A stretch of 64,000 nt of DNA from Streptomyces sp. V3I7 (GTDB taxonomy: Bacteria > Actinomycetota > Actinomycetes > Streptomycetales > Streptomycetaceae). This document shows, one piece after another, positions 34,419 to 44,165 of the stretch. Made by a program: the position numbers and the translations under genes. How positions within the stretch are numbered: the first letter of the stretch is position 1; every line of letters begins with the position of its first letter. The notes under the pieces are model-generated. The model saw nothing but the letters and a program-made list of their open reading frames with translations, was not told where the DNA came from and did not search any database. Where the stretch lies: positions 1,054,001-1,118,000 of the forward strand of contig NZ_JAUSZK010000001.1 of the NCBI RefSeq assembly GCF_030817495.1, in the 5' to 3' direction.

Positions 34419-34539
34419 CGATCCCCTAGAGCCGCGAGGCGGCGGTCACGTGGCTTCGGGCCGGCTACCGTCCCGCCTCTTGCCGGTGCGGCGGCTGTTC
34501 GAACGCCGCCGCATCGCGCGGAACGTTACCGTATCGCGA

Positions 34540-35004
34540 TCAGATGACCACTTCGACGCCCTCACCGGGCGGATTACCTGACACCCGTTCGGATTCCAGG
34601 GCCTGCTGGAGGATGATCACAGCGGCTGCCTGGTCAATGACCGAGCGGCCCTTCTTGGACTTCACACCCGAGGCGCGCAGGCCCTGACTGGCCGTCACTG
34701 TAGTCATCCGCTCGTCGACCAGGCGAACCGGGACGGGGGCGATGCCCTTGGCCAGCTCCTGGGCGAACGTGCGGACCTTGGCCGCGGCCGGGCCCTCGCC
34801 CCCCTTGAGGGAGCGAGGGAGACCGACGACGACCTCGATCGGCTCGTACTCCTCGACGAGCTGCCGCAGGCGGCGGTGAGCTGCCGGGATGTCACGTCCG
34901 GGGACGGTCTCGACCGGGGTGGCGAGGATCCCGTCGGGGTCGCACGAGGCGACCCCGATACGGGCGTCCCCGACGTCGATCGCGAGTCGACGTCCTCTGC
35001 GCAT
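34540..35004 (-). CDS. ruvX: RuvX/YqgF-family Holliday junction resolvase-like protein
   Basis: 154 aa RNase H-like fold. The first acidic residue is in RRLAIDVGDARIGVASCDPDG (residues 5-25), the second is in VVGLPRSLKGG-type strand 4, and VRLVDERMTTVTASQ supplies the third. The family acts in pre-16S rRNA processing and has been called a Holliday junction resolvase. The alaS-ruvX-mltG-aroE order is widely conserved. It is 15 bases from alaS. Confidence 0.94.
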   Translation of the reverse strand: MRRGRRLAIDVGDARIGVASCDPDGILATPVETVPGRDIPAAHRRLRQLVEEYEPIEVVVGLPRSLKGGEGPAAAKVRTFAQELAKGIAPVPVRLVDERMTTVTASQGLRASGVKSKKGRSVIDQAAAVIILQQALESERVSGNPPGEGVEVVI

Positions 35005-35019
35005 CTTCTTCGCCGTTTC

Positions 35020-37692
35020 TTACTTGGCGGTCTCGGCGACCAGGCGCTCGACGGCTTCGACGGCCTCGCCGACGGCGGCCGGGTTCTGGCCGCCGCCCTG
35101 CGCGAGGTCCGGCTTGCCGCCACCGCCGCCGCCGAGGGTCTTGGCGGCCGTACGCACCAGGTCACCGGCCTTGAGACCGCGGTCACGGGCGGCGTCGTTC
35201 GTGGCGATGACCGTGAGCGGCTTGCCGTTGTTCACCGTGAACAGGGCCACCACGGCGGCCCGGCCGCCCTGGATACGCCCGCGCACGTCGAGGACCAGCT
35301 TGCGCAGGTCGTCCGGGGTCGTGCCGTCCGGGACCTGACCGGTGACAAGTGCGACGCCCCTGATGTCCTTGGCGGACTCGACGAGACCGGCGGCGGCCTG
35401 TAGCACCTTCTCGGCGCGGAACCGCTCGATCTCCTTCTCGGCGTCCTTCAGCTTGCCGAGCATCGTGGAGACCTTCTCCGGCAGCTCCTCCGAGCGGCCC
35501 TTCAGCAGCTCGGTGAGCTGGTTGACGACCGTGTGCTCGCGGGCCAGGAAGTTGTACGCGTCGACGCCGACGAGGGCCTCGATACGGCGCACACCCGAGC
35601 CGATCGACGACTCGCCGAGCAGCTTCACCAGACCCAGCTGGGCGGTGTTGTGGACGTGCGTGCCGCCGCACAGCTCCTTGGAGAAGTCGCCGATGGTCAC
35701 GACGCGCACGCGCTCGCCGTACTTCTCGCCGAACTCGGCGATGGCGCCCTGCTTCTTGGCCTCGTCGATGCCCATGACCTCGGCGTGCACGTCGAGGTCG
35801 TGCGCGAGCACCTCGTTGATGCGCTGCTCGACGTCGGTCATCACGGCCGTCGGAACGGCGGACGGCGAGCCGAAGTCGAAGCGGAAGCGGCCGGGCTGGT
35901 TCTCGGAACCGGCCTGGGCGGCCGTCGGGCCGAGCGCGTCGCGCAGCGCCTGGTGGGTCAGGTGCGTGGCCGAGTGGGCACGGGCGATGGCCTTGCGGCG
36001 CAGACCGTCGATCGAGGCGTGGGCCTTGGCGCCGACGGTGACCTCGCCGACCTGGACGACGCCCTTGTGGACGTACACGCCCGGGACCGGCTTCTGCGTG
36101 TCACGGATCTCGATGACGGCACCGGAGTCGGTCCGGATGCGGCCGGTGTCACCGATCTGACCGCCGCCCTCGGCATAGAACGGGGTGCGGTCGAGGACGA
36201 TCTCGACGGCGTCGCCCTCGGTGGCGGCCGGCGAGGAGACACCGTCGACGAGGATGCCGACGATCGTCGTCTCGCCCTCGGTGTCCGTGTAGCCGATGAA
36301 GTCGGTGGCACCGGCCTTGTCGGCGATCTCGCGGTAGGCGCCCATGTCGGCGTGACCGGTCTTCTTCGCCTGGGCGTCGGCCTTGGCGCGCTCCCGCTGC
36401 TCCTTCATCAGGCGTCGGAAGCCGTCCTCGTCCACGGCGAGGCCCTGCTCGGCAGCCATCTCCAGGGTGAGGTCGATCGGGAAGCCCCAGGTGTCGTGGA
36501 GCAGGAACGCCTTGTCGCCGGGCAGGACCTTGCCACCGGACTGCTTGGTCTCGGTGACGGCCGTGTCGAGGATGTTGGTGCCGGCCTTCAGCGTCTTGAG
36601 GAAGGCGTTCTCCTCGGCGACGGCGACCTTCTCGATGCGCTCGCGGTCGGTGATGAGTTCGGGGTACTGCTGGCCCATCATCGCGATCACGGTGTCGACC
36701 AGATCCTTGACGACCGGACCGGTGGCGCCGAGGAGACGCATGTTGCGGATGGCGCGGCGCATGATGCGGCGCAGCACGTAGCCGCGGCCCTCGTTGCCCG
36801 GGGTGACGCCGTCGCCGATGAGCATCGTGGCGGTGCGCATGTGGTCGGTGACCACGCGCAGGGACACGTCCGAGGCGTTGGCGTCGCCGTAGCGCACGCC
36901 GGTCAGCTCGGTGGCCTTCTCGATGACGGCCATCGAGGTGTCGATCTCGTACATGTTCTGCACGCCCTGCAGAATCATGGCGAGACGCTCCAGGCCGAGG
37001 CCCGTGTCGATGTTCTGGCTCGGCAGGTCCCCGAGGATCTCGAAGTTGTCCTTGCCGGTGCCCTCGCCCCGCTCGTACTGCATGAAGACGAGGTTCCAGA
37101 TCTCCACGTACCGCTCGTCGTTGACGGCGGGGCCGCCCTCGACGCCGAACTCGGGGCCGCGGTCGTAGTTGATCTCGGAGCAGGGGCCGCACGGGCCGGG
37201 AACGCCCATGGACCAGTAGTTGTCCTTCATGCCCAGGCGCTGGATGCGTTCCTTGGGCACACCGACGACCTCGTGCCAGATGCGCTCGGCCTCGTCGTCG
37301 TCCTTGTAGACGGTGATCCACAGGCGCTCGGGGTCGAGGCCGTAACCGCCCTTGTCCTGGGGGCTGGTGAGCAGCTCCCAGGCGAACTTGATGGCGCCTT
37401 CCTTGAAGTAGTCGCCGAAGGAGAAGTTGCCGCACATCTGGAAGAACGTGCCGTGGCGCGTGGTCTTGCCGACCTCTTCGATGTCGGGCGTGCGCACGCA
37501 CTTCTGCACGCTGGTGGCGCGCTGGAACGGCGGCTTGACCTCACCCAGGAAGTAGGGCTTGAAGGGCACCATGCCGGCCGGGACGAGGAGCAGAGTCGGG
37601 TCGTCCGCGATGAGCGACGCCGAAGGGACGACGGTGTGCCCGCGCTCCTCGAAGAAGCTCAGCCAGCGGCGGCGAATCTCGGCCGACTCCAT
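35020..37692 (-). CDS. alaS: alanyl-tRNA synthetase
   Basis: 890 aa, full length. The class II catalytic core starts [20 protein letters not shown], with motif 2 around [20 protein letters not shown]. The editing domain has [13 protein letters not shown] and [13 protein letters not shown], giving the zinc/hydrolytic His and Cys. The C-terminal oligomerisation domain ends [14 protein letters not shown] with the glycine-rich [18 protein letters not shown]. The ATG shares an A with the stop of the upstream small gene (TGATG), showing coupling. Confidence 0.97.
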   Translation of the reverse strand: MESAEIRRRWLSFFEERGHTVVPSASLIADDPTLLLVPAGMVPFKPYFLGEVKPPFQRATSVQKCVRTPDIEEVGKTTRHGTFFQMCGNFSFGDYFKEGAIKFAWELLTSPQDKGGYGLDPERLWITVYKDDDEAERIWHEVVGVPKERIQRLGMKDNYWSMGVPGPCGPCSEINYDRGPEFGVEGGPAVNDERYVEIWNLVFMQYERGEGTGKDNFEILGDLPSQNIDTGLGLERLAMILQGVQNMYEIDTSMAVIEKATELTGVRYGDANASDVSLRVVTDHMRTATMLIGDGVTPGNEGRGYVLRRIMRRAIRNMRLLGATGPVVKDLVDTVIAMMGQQYPELITDRERIEKVAVAEENAFLKTLKAGTNILDTAVTETKQSGGKVLPGDKAFLLHDTWGFPIDLTLEMAAEQGLAVDEDGFRRLMKEQRERAKADAQAKKTGHADMGAYREIADKAGATDFIGYTDTEGETTIVGILVDGVSSPAATEGDAVEIVLDRTPFYAEGGGQIGDTGRIRTDSGAVIEIRDTQKPVPGVYVHKGVVQVGEVTVGAKAHASIDGLRRKAIARAHSATHLTHQALRDALGPTAAQAGSENQPGRFRFDFGSPSAVPTAVMTDVEQRINEVLAHDLDVHAEVMGIDEAKKQGAIAEFGEKYGERVRVVTIGDFSKELCGGTHVHNTAQLGLVKLLGESSIGSGVRRIEALVGVDAYNFLAREHTVVNQLTELLKGRSEELPEKVSTMLGKLKDAEKEIERFRAEKVLQAAAGLVESAKDIRGVALVTGQVPDGTTPDDLRKLVLDVRGRIQGGRAAVVALFTVNNGKPLTVIATNDAARDRGLKAGDLVRTAAKTLGGGGGGKPDLAQGGGQNPAAVGEAVEAVERLVAETAK

Positions 37693-38036
37693 CAGTGGTC
37701 CTCATTCCGGTTGTGCGAGTACGTCGTGCTCGGGACGTACTTCGGGTTGGTGCGGTTCTCGATGGCGGCGTACCGCCGGGGAGCCACGAGTTCGGGATCC
37801 TCCTGGATGCCCAGGGCGTCCTCGAGTTCGGCCTCCCGTTGGGCCATGTTGTCGCGGACGTCGAGCGCGAAGTCGATCGCACGGTCCTTGAGGCGCTGAC
37901 CCGTCTCGAGTGCCTTGTTCGCGGCGGTCGCGGCCAGGCTCTCGGGGGTGAGCTGCTTCAGCTTGCGGTTGACCTTGGTGGTGGCCCATACGCCGGCGGC
38001 GACGCCGGTGGTGAACCAGAACGTACGGCGGAACAT
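37692..38036 (-). CDS. small membrane-linked protein (DUF6167-like)
   Basis: 114 aa. A short hydrophobic N-terminal segment ([17 protein letters not shown], residues 6-22) is followed by a helical, charged region ([19 protein letters not shown], then [15 protein letters not shown]) and a basic tail. No catalytic motif is seen. It overlaps the alaS start and follows the DUF948-like gene by 9 bases, so all three are one transcription unit. Function is unknown; the pair upstream of alaS is conserved in Streptomyces as I recall. Confidence 0.85.
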   Translation of the reverse strand: MFRRTFWFTTGVAAGVWATTKVNRKLKQLTPESLAATAANKALETGQRLKDRAIDFALDVRDNMAQREAELEDALGIQEDPELVAPRRYAAIENRTNPKYVPSTTYSHNRNEDH

Positions 38037-38045
38037 CGCTAGGTC

Positions 38046-38504
38046 TCAGTCCCTCTTTCCCCGGGGGTTCCGCGCCGCCCGCCGCGAGCCGGGGACCGTA
38101 CGGCCCACGATCACGGTACGGCGGGACGCCTTGGCGGGCGCCTTGACGGGCGCGTCCTCCCTGCGGCCGACGAGGGCCCGGCGGACGCCGTAGCCGAACG
38201 CCGCGACCTTGACCAGGGGGCCGCCGAAGGTGGAGGCGACGGTCGTCGACAGCGCCGAAGCGTTCGACGTGACCTCCTGGACGTCCGTGGCGATCGCGTC
38301 GACACGGTCGATCTGGGTCTGCGCGGACCGCACCGCCGTCGAGGCGTCGGCGAGCAGCGGGACCGCCTGCTCGGTCACATCCGCGACAAGCTTGGTCGTC
38401 GCCTTCAGCGTCTGGGCCAGCCTTGCCAGTGCGACGGCGAGGAAGGACACCAGAATCGCCCAGAAGACGGCCACCAGGATCCCGGCCACCTCTCCACCGG
38501 ACAC
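38046..38504 (-). CDS. DUF948-like membrane-anchored protein
   Basis: 152 aa. One N-terminal transmembrane helix (AGILVAVFWAILVSFLAVAL, residues 6-25) is followed by a long coiled-coil-like stretch (LARLAQTLKATTKLVADVTE, then RSAQTQIDRVDAIATDVQEV) that is typical of DUF948 proteins, and by a basic C-terminus (KASRRTVIVGRT). I start at the GTG at 38504 (VSGGEVAGI), where family homology begins; a GTG three codons earlier has a closer GGGAG. It is likely to span or attach to the membrane and act as a scaffold; this is inference. Confidence 0.84.
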   Translation of the reverse strand: MSGGEVAGILVAVFWAILVSFLAVALARLAQTLKATTKLVADVTEQAVPLLADASTAVRSAQTQIDRVDAIATDVQEVTSNASALSTTVASTFGGPLVKVAAFGYGVRRALVGRREDAPVKAPAKASRRTVIVGRTVPGSRRAARNPRGKRD

Positions 38505-38640
38505 TGTGCGCACCCGCTCCCTGAAACGTGCAGTGAACATCGGAACCATGAAAAGCAGTGCTCCGAGCCTATCGCGCCGGGGGTGCGGCTCCGTACCGGA
38601 TTCCCGTCGGCGCGCACGGTCCGCGGGAGACAAGCGCAAA

Positions 38641-38682
38641 CCCGCCGCCCCGCCCGTCCGGAGAGGACGGGGAGACGGCGGG
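38641..38682 (-). terminator. hairpin downstream of rpsD
   Basis: Two nested stems: CCCGCCG (38641-38647) with CGGCGGG (38676-38682), and CCCGTCC (38653-38659) with GGACGGG (38665-38671). It starts 26 bases after the rpsD stop codon. Confidence 0.65.
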
Positions 38683-38707
38683 CTGAAGTGCTGCGCCGGG
38701 GCTGGGA

Positions 38708-39322
38708 TCAGCGGGCGTAGTACTCGACGACGAGCTGCTCGTCGCAGATCACCGGGATCTCCTTGCGGTTCGGCTCACGGTCCAGGCGGAACGCCAGGGC
38801 CTTGAGGTTCACCTGGAGGTAGCGCGGGGTCTCGCCGTCGGGGGCGAAGCCACCCTCGCGGGCCACCTGGAACAGCGGCTTCTCGAGGCTGCGCTCACGG
38901 ACCTGCACGACGTCGTCCGGACGCACGCGGAAGGACGGCTTGTCGACCTTCTGGCCGTTGACCTGGAGGTGGCCGTGGACGACCATCTGACGGGCCTGGT
39001 AGATCGTGCGGGCGATGCCCGAACGCAGCACCAGGGCGTCGAGACGACGCTCGAGCTCGACGACCAGGGCCTCACCGGTCTTGCCCTGCGCCTTGGCGGC
39101 ACGCTCGTAGGCGCGGACCAGCTGACGCTCGGAGACGTCGTACTGCGCACGCAGACGCTGCTTCTCGAGCAGACGGACCTTGTAGTCCGAGTTCTGCTTG
39201 CGACCGCGGCCGTGCTCACCCGGCGGGTAGGGGCGGGCCTCGAAGTACTTGACGGCCTTCGGGGTCAGCGCGATGCCGAGGGCACGCGACTTCTTGACCT
39301 TGGGGCGGGACTGGTTCGCCAT
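38708..39322 (-). CDS. rpsD: 30S ribosomal protein S4
   Basis: 204 aa. It binds 16S rRNA early in assembly and nucleates the 30S body. The S4 RNA-binding domain is present at about residues 95-155 (RLDALVLRSGIARTIYQARQ, then VHGHLQVNGQKVDKPSFRV). The N-terminus lacks the zinc-binding Cys cluster; it has KSRALGIALTPKAVKYFEA, the Cys-minus paralogue type common in actinobacteria. In this window it stands alone with its own promoter and a 320-base leader, not in the alpha operon. Confidence 0.97.
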   Translation of the reverse strand: MANQSRPKVKKSRALGIALTPKAVKYFEARPYPPGEHGRGRKQNSDYKVRLLEKQRLRAQYDVSERQLVRAYERAAKAQGKTGEALVVELERRLDALVLRSGIARTIYQARQMVVHGHLQVNGQKVDKPSFRVRPDDVVQVRERSLEKPLFQVAREGGFAPDGETPRYLQVNLKALAFRLDREPNRKEIPVICDEQLVVEYYAR

Positions 39323-39645
39323 GAACCAAACACCTCGTTCTGTTCTGTGAATACGGCTTCACCAGGGTTAGGGGAGGTCGCATCCGCAGCCGGGGAATAC
39401 CCGCCGGGTCCGTTCTCCGGACCTGATGGGCAGCCGCTCCCCTGATCTGGGCACATACGTGCAGCACGCGAGTGGCCCACCGACCTCTCCCGGAACTCCG
39501 GGTGGTGGTGGGCTGCCCGCGACACCGTTCGCCGGTGCGCGACGCTCCTGGAGGTCCCTGCCCGAGGGCCGGTCTCCGGCTGGATGTCCCGCTCTGGTGG
39601 TGCCCGGCTCTCCTTGCGGAGGTCCGTGCACGGGACTCAGCACTC
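39323..39645 (-). promoter_or_regulatory. long structured 5' leader of rpsD
   Basis: The 343-base gap between rarA and rpsD contains no gene. If transcription starts a few bases beyond the TAGAAT box at 39652-39657, the rpsD leader is about 320 bases. A nested hairpin lies at 39475-39513 (outer GCCCACC with GGTGGGC, inner CCCGG with CCGGG), and a GGTCCG/CGGACC stem follows nearer the gene. Ribosomal protein genes often carry autoregulatory leaders; S4 binding here is inference. Confidence 0.4.
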
Positions 39646-39651
39646 CGGGGA

Positions 39652-39657
39652 ATTCTA
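39652..39657 (-). promoter_or_regulatory. rpsD -10 box
   Basis: TAGAAT on the minus strand, 9 bases after the rarA stop codon, matches the SigA/HrdB -10 consensus (TANNNT). The -35 region TCGCAA at 18-base spacing is weak. Confidence 0.45.
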
Positions 39658-39665
39658 CAGGGCGC

Positions 39666-41021
39666 TCAGGACCGCTTGCGACCGAGGTGCTTCCTGGTCC
39701 ATTCGACCGCGTCCGCATACCGGGCCTCGGCGCCGTTGCGGGTCGGGGTGTAGTACTCGCGGTCCTTGAGGGCGTCCGGGGCGTACTGCTGGGCGGCGAT
39801 GGCGTTGGGCTGGTTGTGCGGGTAGACGTAGCCCTGCGCGTGGCCGAGCTTCTTCGCGCTCTTGTAGTGCCCGTCGCGCAGGTGGGGCGGCACGGGACCG
39901 GCGAAGCCCTTGCGTACGTCCGCCATGGCATCGCGGATGGCCGTGGTCGCGGAGTTGGACTTGGGGGCCAGGGCGAGGGCGATGGTGGTGTGGCTGAGGG
40001 TGAGCGCGGCCTCGGGGAAGCCGATCATCGCGACGGCCTGCGCGGCGGCGACGGCTATCGGCAGCGCGTTCGGGTCGGCGACGCCGATGTCCTCGCTGGC
40101 GGAGATCATCAGGCGGCGGGCGATGAAACGGGGGTCCTCCCCCGCCTCGATCATCCGGGCCAGGTAGTGCAGCGCGGCGTCCACGTCGGAGCCCCGGATG
40201 GACTTGATCAGCGCGCTCGCCACGTCGTAGTGCTGGTCGCCGTCGCGGTCGTACTTCACGGCCGCCCGGTCGACGGTCTCCTCCAGCGTCTGGAGGGCGA
40301 TCTCGCTCTCGCCCTTCTCCTGCGCCGCGCCCGCGGCGGCCTCCAGGGCGGTCAGGGCCCGTCGGGCGTCCCCGCCGGCCAGCCGGAGCAGGTGCTCCTC
40401 GGCCTCCTCGGGGAGGGTGAAGGCCTCACCCAGACCGCGTTCGTCGGCGAGGGTGCGGCGCAGCAGGGAGCGCAGGTCGTCGTCGGTGAGCGGTTCGAGG
40501 GTGAGCAGCAGTGAGCGGGAGAGCAGGGGGGAGATCACCGAGAAGTACGGGTTCTCGGTGGTCGCGGCGATCAGCGTCACCCAGCGGTTCTCGACGGCCG
40601 GGAGCAGGGAGTCCTGCTGGGCCTTGCTGAAGCGGTGGATCTCGTCGAGGAAGAGGACGGTCTCCTTGCCGAAGCCCCCGGCGGCGCGGCGGGCGCCGTC
40701 GATGACCGCGCGGACCTCCTTGACGCCCGCGCTGATCGCGGACAGTTCCACGAAGCGCCGGTTCGTCGCCCTGGACACCACGTGGGCGAGGGTGGTCTTG
40801 CCGGTGCCCGGCGGGCCCCACAGCACCACCGAGGAGGGGCCGGCCGGGCCGCCGTCCCCGTCCGCGACCAGACGGCGCAGGGGTGAGCCGGGCTTCAGCA
40901 GGTGCTGCTGGCCCACCACCTCGTCGAGGGTGCGCGGGCGCATCCGGACCGCCAGGGGACTGCTCGTCGGGTCCTTCTCCTGGCGTTCTTCTGCTGCGGC
41001 GGTGAACAGGTCGGCTTCCAC
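39666..41021 (-). CDS. rarA: replication-associated recombination protein RarA/MgsA, AAA ATPase
   Basis: 451 aa. Walker A is [20 protein letters not shown] (residues 66-85) and Walker B is [19 protein letters not shown]. The sensor 1 region follows as [20 protein letters not shown], and the C-terminal tetramerisation part includes [18 protein letters not shown]. It acts on stalled replication forks in E. coli. The GTG at 41021 gives [12 protein letters not shown], preceding the conserved [17 protein letters not shown]. Confidence 0.95.
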   Translation of the reverse strand: MEADLFTAAAEERQEKDPTSSPLAVRMRPRTLDEVVGQQHLLKPGSPLRRLVADGDGGPAGPSSVVLWGPPGTGKTTLAHVVSRATNRRFVELSAISAGVKEVRAVIDGARRAAGGFGKETVLFLDEIHRFSKAQQDSLLPAVENRWVTLIAATTENPYFSVISPLLSRSLLLTLEPLTDDDLRSLLRRTLADERGLGEAFTLPEEAEEHLLRLAGGDARRALTALEAAAGAAQEKGESEIALQTLEETVDRAAVKYDRDGDQHYDVASALIKSIRGSDVDAALHYLARMIEAGEDPRFIARRLMISASEDIGVADPNALPIAVAAAQAVAMIGFPEAALTLSHTTIALALAPKSNSATTAIRDAMADVRKGFAGPVPPHLRDGHYKSAKKLGHAQGYVYPHNQPNAIAAQQYAPDALKDREYYTPTRNGAEARYADAVEWTRKHLGRKRS

Positions 41022-41092
41022 TCTGAAACCCTAAGACACGGCACTGACAACGCGGCCGGGCCGGGCCTCGGGCCGGGGCGGGGCAGGCCTCG

Positions 41093-41749
41093 TCAGCTGG
41101 TCCAGAAGTCCCACCAGCGGGTGAGGACCAGCATGCCGATGATGCCGATGTGCAGGGCCGGCAGCACCCAGGTGAACTCGCCGAAGAAGCCCTTGACCCA
41201 GCGCGGTGCGGGCAGGAAGCCGTTGCGGACGTTGAACGACGTCACGTACCAGAACATGATGATCGTGGCGACCCAGGCCAGGGAGCACCACAGGCACAGC
41301 GCGTTGATCCGGTACAGGGACTGGAACTGCAGCCAGGTGCAGAAGCCCACGCCGAAGAGAGTGCCGAAGTTGAGGGTCAGCCAGTACCAGCGCGGGAAGC
41401 GTGCCCGGGCGAGCAGGCTCATGCCGACGCAGACGACGATGCCGTAGGCGACGAGCCCGAGCATCGGGTTGGGGAAGCCGAAGGCGGCGGCCTGCTTGCT
41501 CTCCATGACGCTGCCGCAGGAGACGACTGGGTTGAGGCTGCACCCGGGCGTGAAGGTCTTGCCCGCGAGCTTGGCCTCGAGGATCTTGAACTTGTCGAGC
41601 GTGATGACCCAGGCGGCGAGCAGTCCGGCCGCGCCGGTGATGATCAGCATCAGGGCGAAGGCGCGGCTGCCGCCCTCCGTCCGCGCGGCGGAGACGGGCC
41701 GGTGGGACTCGGGTCCGGTGGAGACGTCCTTGACTGTCGTCTTGCTCAT
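41093..41749 (-). CDS. vitamin K epoxide reductase (VKOR) family membrane protein
   Basis: 218 aa, about five transmembrane helices. The redox Cys pair in the quinone-binding bundle is ALCLWCSLAW (CLWC), and the two loop cysteines are in FTPGCSLNPVVSCGSVMESK. Bacterial VKORs reoxidise a DsbA-like partner to make disulfides in exported proteins. The ATG at 41749 gives MSKTTVKDVSTG; an ATG 17 codons upstream is less likely. No thioredoxin-like partner is in the window. It lies downstream of hisS after a terminator. Confidence 0.92.
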   Translation of the reverse strand: MSKTTVKDVSTGPESHRPVSAARTEGGSRAFALMLIITGAAGLLAAWVITLDKFKILEAKLAGKTFTPGCSLNPVVSCGSVMESKQAAAFGFPNPMLGLVAYGIVVCVGMSLLARARFPRWYWLTLNFGTLFGVGFCTWLQFQSLYRINALCLWCSLAWVATIIMFWYVTSFNVRNGFLPAPRWVKGFFGEFTWVLPALHIGIIGMLVLTRWWDFWTS

Positions 41750-41904
41750 CACGCCGATTCCGTCTGCTTCAGAGGTGGACCTGCTTCGGGCAGGGGCCAT
41801 TGTGCCGCACGGCTGCCCCGGTCCACCGTTCAGTGGACATAAGGAGGTACGTACGACGGCGCGGGATCGTTCGCCTCACCTGCCGGATTCGCCCGGGATG
41901 ACGA

Positions 41905-41941
41905 ATCGACGCCCGCGGCGTTGACGGCGGCGGGCGTCGAT
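41905..41941. terminator. inverted repeat between hisS and the VKOR gene
   Basis: A 12-bp perfect inverted repeat (ATCGACGCCCGC with its complement) and a 13-base loop. With the next hairpin, it gives two structures in the 237-base gap after hisS. Confidence 0.5.
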
Positions 41942-41950
41942 GCGTACGAA

Positions 41951-41979
41951 GGGCGCCCGGGAAACGTCCCCGGGCGCCC
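41951..41979 (-). terminator. hisS terminator
   Basis: An 11-bp perfect stem (GGGCGCCCGGG and its complement) with loop AAACGTC, 7 bases after the hisS stop codon. Confidence 0.75.
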
Positions 41980-41986
41980 TCGGGAA

Positions 41987-43249
41987 CTAGCCGAGCCGGG
42001 ACGTCAGCTCGGCCACGATCTCGTCGACGCCGACCGCCGACTGCTCGCCGGACTCCATGTCCTTGAGCTGGACGACGCCCTCGGCGAGGTCACGCTCACC
42101 GGCGACGATCGTGTAGCGGGCGCCCGAGCGGTTGGCGTTCTTCATGGCGCCCTTCAGGCCCTTGCCGCCGTACGAGAAGTCCGCCGCGACACCGGCCTTG
42201 CGCAGCTCCGTGACCTTGGCGAACAGCACGCGGCGGGCCTCCTCGCCGAGCGGGACCGCGAAGACGCTGGTCGAGGACGGGAGGTCCAGCTCCACACCCT
42301 CGGCCTCCAGGGCCAGCACCGTGCGGTCGACGCCCAGCGCCCAGCCGACCGAGGGCAGCGCGGGGCCGCCGATCATCTCGGAGAGGCCGTCGTAGCGGCC
42401 GCCGCCGCCCACCGCGGACTGCGAGCCCAGGCCGTCATGGACGAACTCGAAGGTGGTGCGGGTGTAGTAGTCCAGGCCGCGGACCAGCTTCGGGTCGTCC
42501 TCGAAGGCGACGCCCGCCGCGGTGATCAGCTCGCGGACCTCCTCGTGGTACGCCTTGCAGGCGTCGCACAGGTAGTCGCGCAGCAGCGGGGCGCCGGTCA
42601 GCTGGTTCTGGACCGACTCGCGCTTGTCGTCGAGGACCCGGAGCGGATTGATGTCGACGCGGCGGCGCGTGTCCTCGTCCAGGTCCAGGCCGCGCAGGAA
42701 GTCCTGGAGCGCGGCCCGGTAGACCGGACGGCACTCCTTGTCGCCCAGGCTGTTGAGCAGGATGCGGAAGTCGCTGAGGCCCAGCGAGCGGTACGCCTGG
42801 TCGGCCAGGATGATCAGCTCGGCGTCCAGCGCCGGGTCCTCGGCCCCGATCGCCTCGGCGCCGACCTGGGAGAAGTGGCGGTAACGGCCCTTCTGGGGGC
42901 GCTCGTAGCGGTAGTACGAGCCGGAGTACCAGAGCTTGACCGGGAGGTTGCCCGCCTTGTGCAGGTTGGCCTCCAGGGCGGCGCGCAGCACGGAGGCGGT
43001 GCCCTCGGGGCGCAGGGCGAGCTGGTCGCCGCCCTTGGTCTCGAAGGCGTACATCTCCTTGGTCACGATGTCGGTCGACTCGCCGACGCCGCGCGCGAAG
43101 AGCTCGACGTTCTCGAAGCCGGGGGTCTCGATGTAGCCGTAGCCGGAGTTGCGCAGCGGGGCGGCGATCGCCTCGCGGACGGCCAGATACGTCGCGGACG
43201 CCGGCGGGATCAGGTCGTAGGTGCCCTTGGGGGCCTTGAAGGTGCTCAA
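41987..43249 (-). CDS. hisS: histidyl-tRNA synthetase
   Basis: 420 aa class II synthetase. The N-terminus [19 protein letters not shown] leads into the catalytic domain. Motif 2 is [20 protein letters not shown] with the ATP-contacting Arg, the histidine-A motif is [15 protein letters not shown], and motif 3 lies in [16 protein letters not shown]. The start is TTG at 43249 (MSTFKAPK). It is 14 bases after the stop of an MBL-fold hydrolase gene, with which it is likely co-transcribed. Confidence 0.97.
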   Translation of the reverse strand: MSTFKAPKGTYDLIPPASATYLAVREAIAAPLRNSGYGYIETPGFENVELFARGVGESTDIVTKEMYAFETKGGDQLALRPEGTASVLRAALEANLHKAGNLPVKLWYSGSYYRYERPQKGRYRHFSQVGAEAIGAEDPALDAELIILADQAYRSLGLSDFRILLNSLGDKECRPVYRAALQDFLRGLDLDEDTRRRVDINPLRVLDDKRESVQNQLTGAPLLRDYLCDACKAYHEEVRELITAAGVAFEDDPKLVRGLDYYTRTTFEFVHDGLGSQSAVGGGGRYDGLSEMIGGPALPSVGWALGVDRTVLALEAEGVELDLPSSTSVFAVPLGEEARRVLFAKVTELRKAGVAADFSYGGKGLKGAMKNANRSGARYTIVAGERDLAEGVVQLKDMESGEQSAVGVDEIVAELTSRLG

Positions 43250-43263
43250 CGGAATGTCTCTCG

Positions 43264-43977
43264 TCAGATTCCTCGTCGGGGAGCGGTGTCGGGGTTCGCT
43301 CCCAGGCCGGCTGCCACCTGCCGCAGATAGGGGTTGGTGGCGCGCTCACGGCCGATGGTCGTGTGCTCGTTGTGACCGGGCAGCACCACGGTCGAGTCGT
43401 CGAGCGGCAGGCACACGCGGCCCAGCGAGTCGAGCATCTCGTCCATGTCGCCGCCGGGCAGGTCGGTGCGTCCGATGGAGCCGGCGAACAGCAGGTCACC
43501 CGAGAACAGGACCGGCGGGACGTCGCCGGCCTCGGGCATCCGGAAGGTCACCGACCCCTTGGTATGACCCGGCGCGTGCGCGACCGAGAACTCCATTCCG
43601 GCGAGCTCCAGCTTCGCGCCGTCGCTCAGCTCCTTGAGGTCGTCGGGCTCCCCGATGGTCAGCTCGCCCATGAGCGGCATCCCGATGGAGCGGCCGAGCG
43701 CCTTCTCGGGGTCGCTGAGCATGTACCGGTCCCGGGGGTGGATCCACGCGGGCACGTCGTGCGCGCCGCACACCGGGACGACCGAGGCGACATGGTCGAT
43801 GTGGCCGTGGGTCAGGACGACGGCGGCGGGCTTGAGCCGATGCTTCTTCAGCGTTTCCTCGACGCCTCGGGTGGCCTGATGGCCCGGGTCGATGATCACG
43901 CACTCCTCACCGGCGGCGGGGGCGACGACGTAACAGTTCGTCCCCCAGGCCCCGGCGGGGAACCCGGCAATGAGCAC
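43264..43977 (-). CDS. metallo-beta-lactamase-fold hydrolase (glyoxalase II-like)
   Basis: 237 aa. The zinc motif [11 protein letters not shown] (residues about 56-66), a further His in [10 protein letters not shown], the Asp in [15 protein letters not shown], and the C-terminal His in LPGHNEHT complete the set for two metal ions. This is the glyoxalase II/persulfide-dioxygenase-like subgroup by pattern, but the substrate is unknown. The GTG at 43977 is chosen ([15 protein letters not shown]). It precedes hisS in the same direction and diverges from the cyclophilin gene. Confidence 0.88.
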   Translation of the reverse strand: MLIAGFPAGAWGTNCYVVAPAAGEECVIIDPGHQATRGVEETLKKHRLKPAAVVLTHGHIDHVASVVPVCGAHDVPAWIHPRDRYMLSDPEKALGRSIGMPLMGELTIGEPDDLKELSDGAKLELAGMEFSVAHAPGHTKGSVTFRMPEAGDVPPVLFSGDLLFAGSIGRTDLPGGDMDEMLDSLGRVCLPLDDSTVVLPGHNEHTTIGRERATNPYLRQVAAGLGANPDTAPRRGI

Positions 43978-44165
43978 GATCGTCCTTCGTTGTGTCGGTA
44001 CAGGAGGGCTTGCGGACGGGCAGGCCGTGCTCCAGAGCCTACCGGCGCTGCCGTTTCCTCAGCGAACCCATATACGGTACGGGGGCTGAACGCAGCGACC
44101 GGCTCGCAGGACGCACGCGTCAACACCCAACGGTCGGCACTCGACACGCATGAGGAGAGAACCCG

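Noticed and set aside
39323..39665. Small gene upstream of rpsD
   Set aside because: No open frame with a ribosome binding site and codon bias; the region fits better as a leader.
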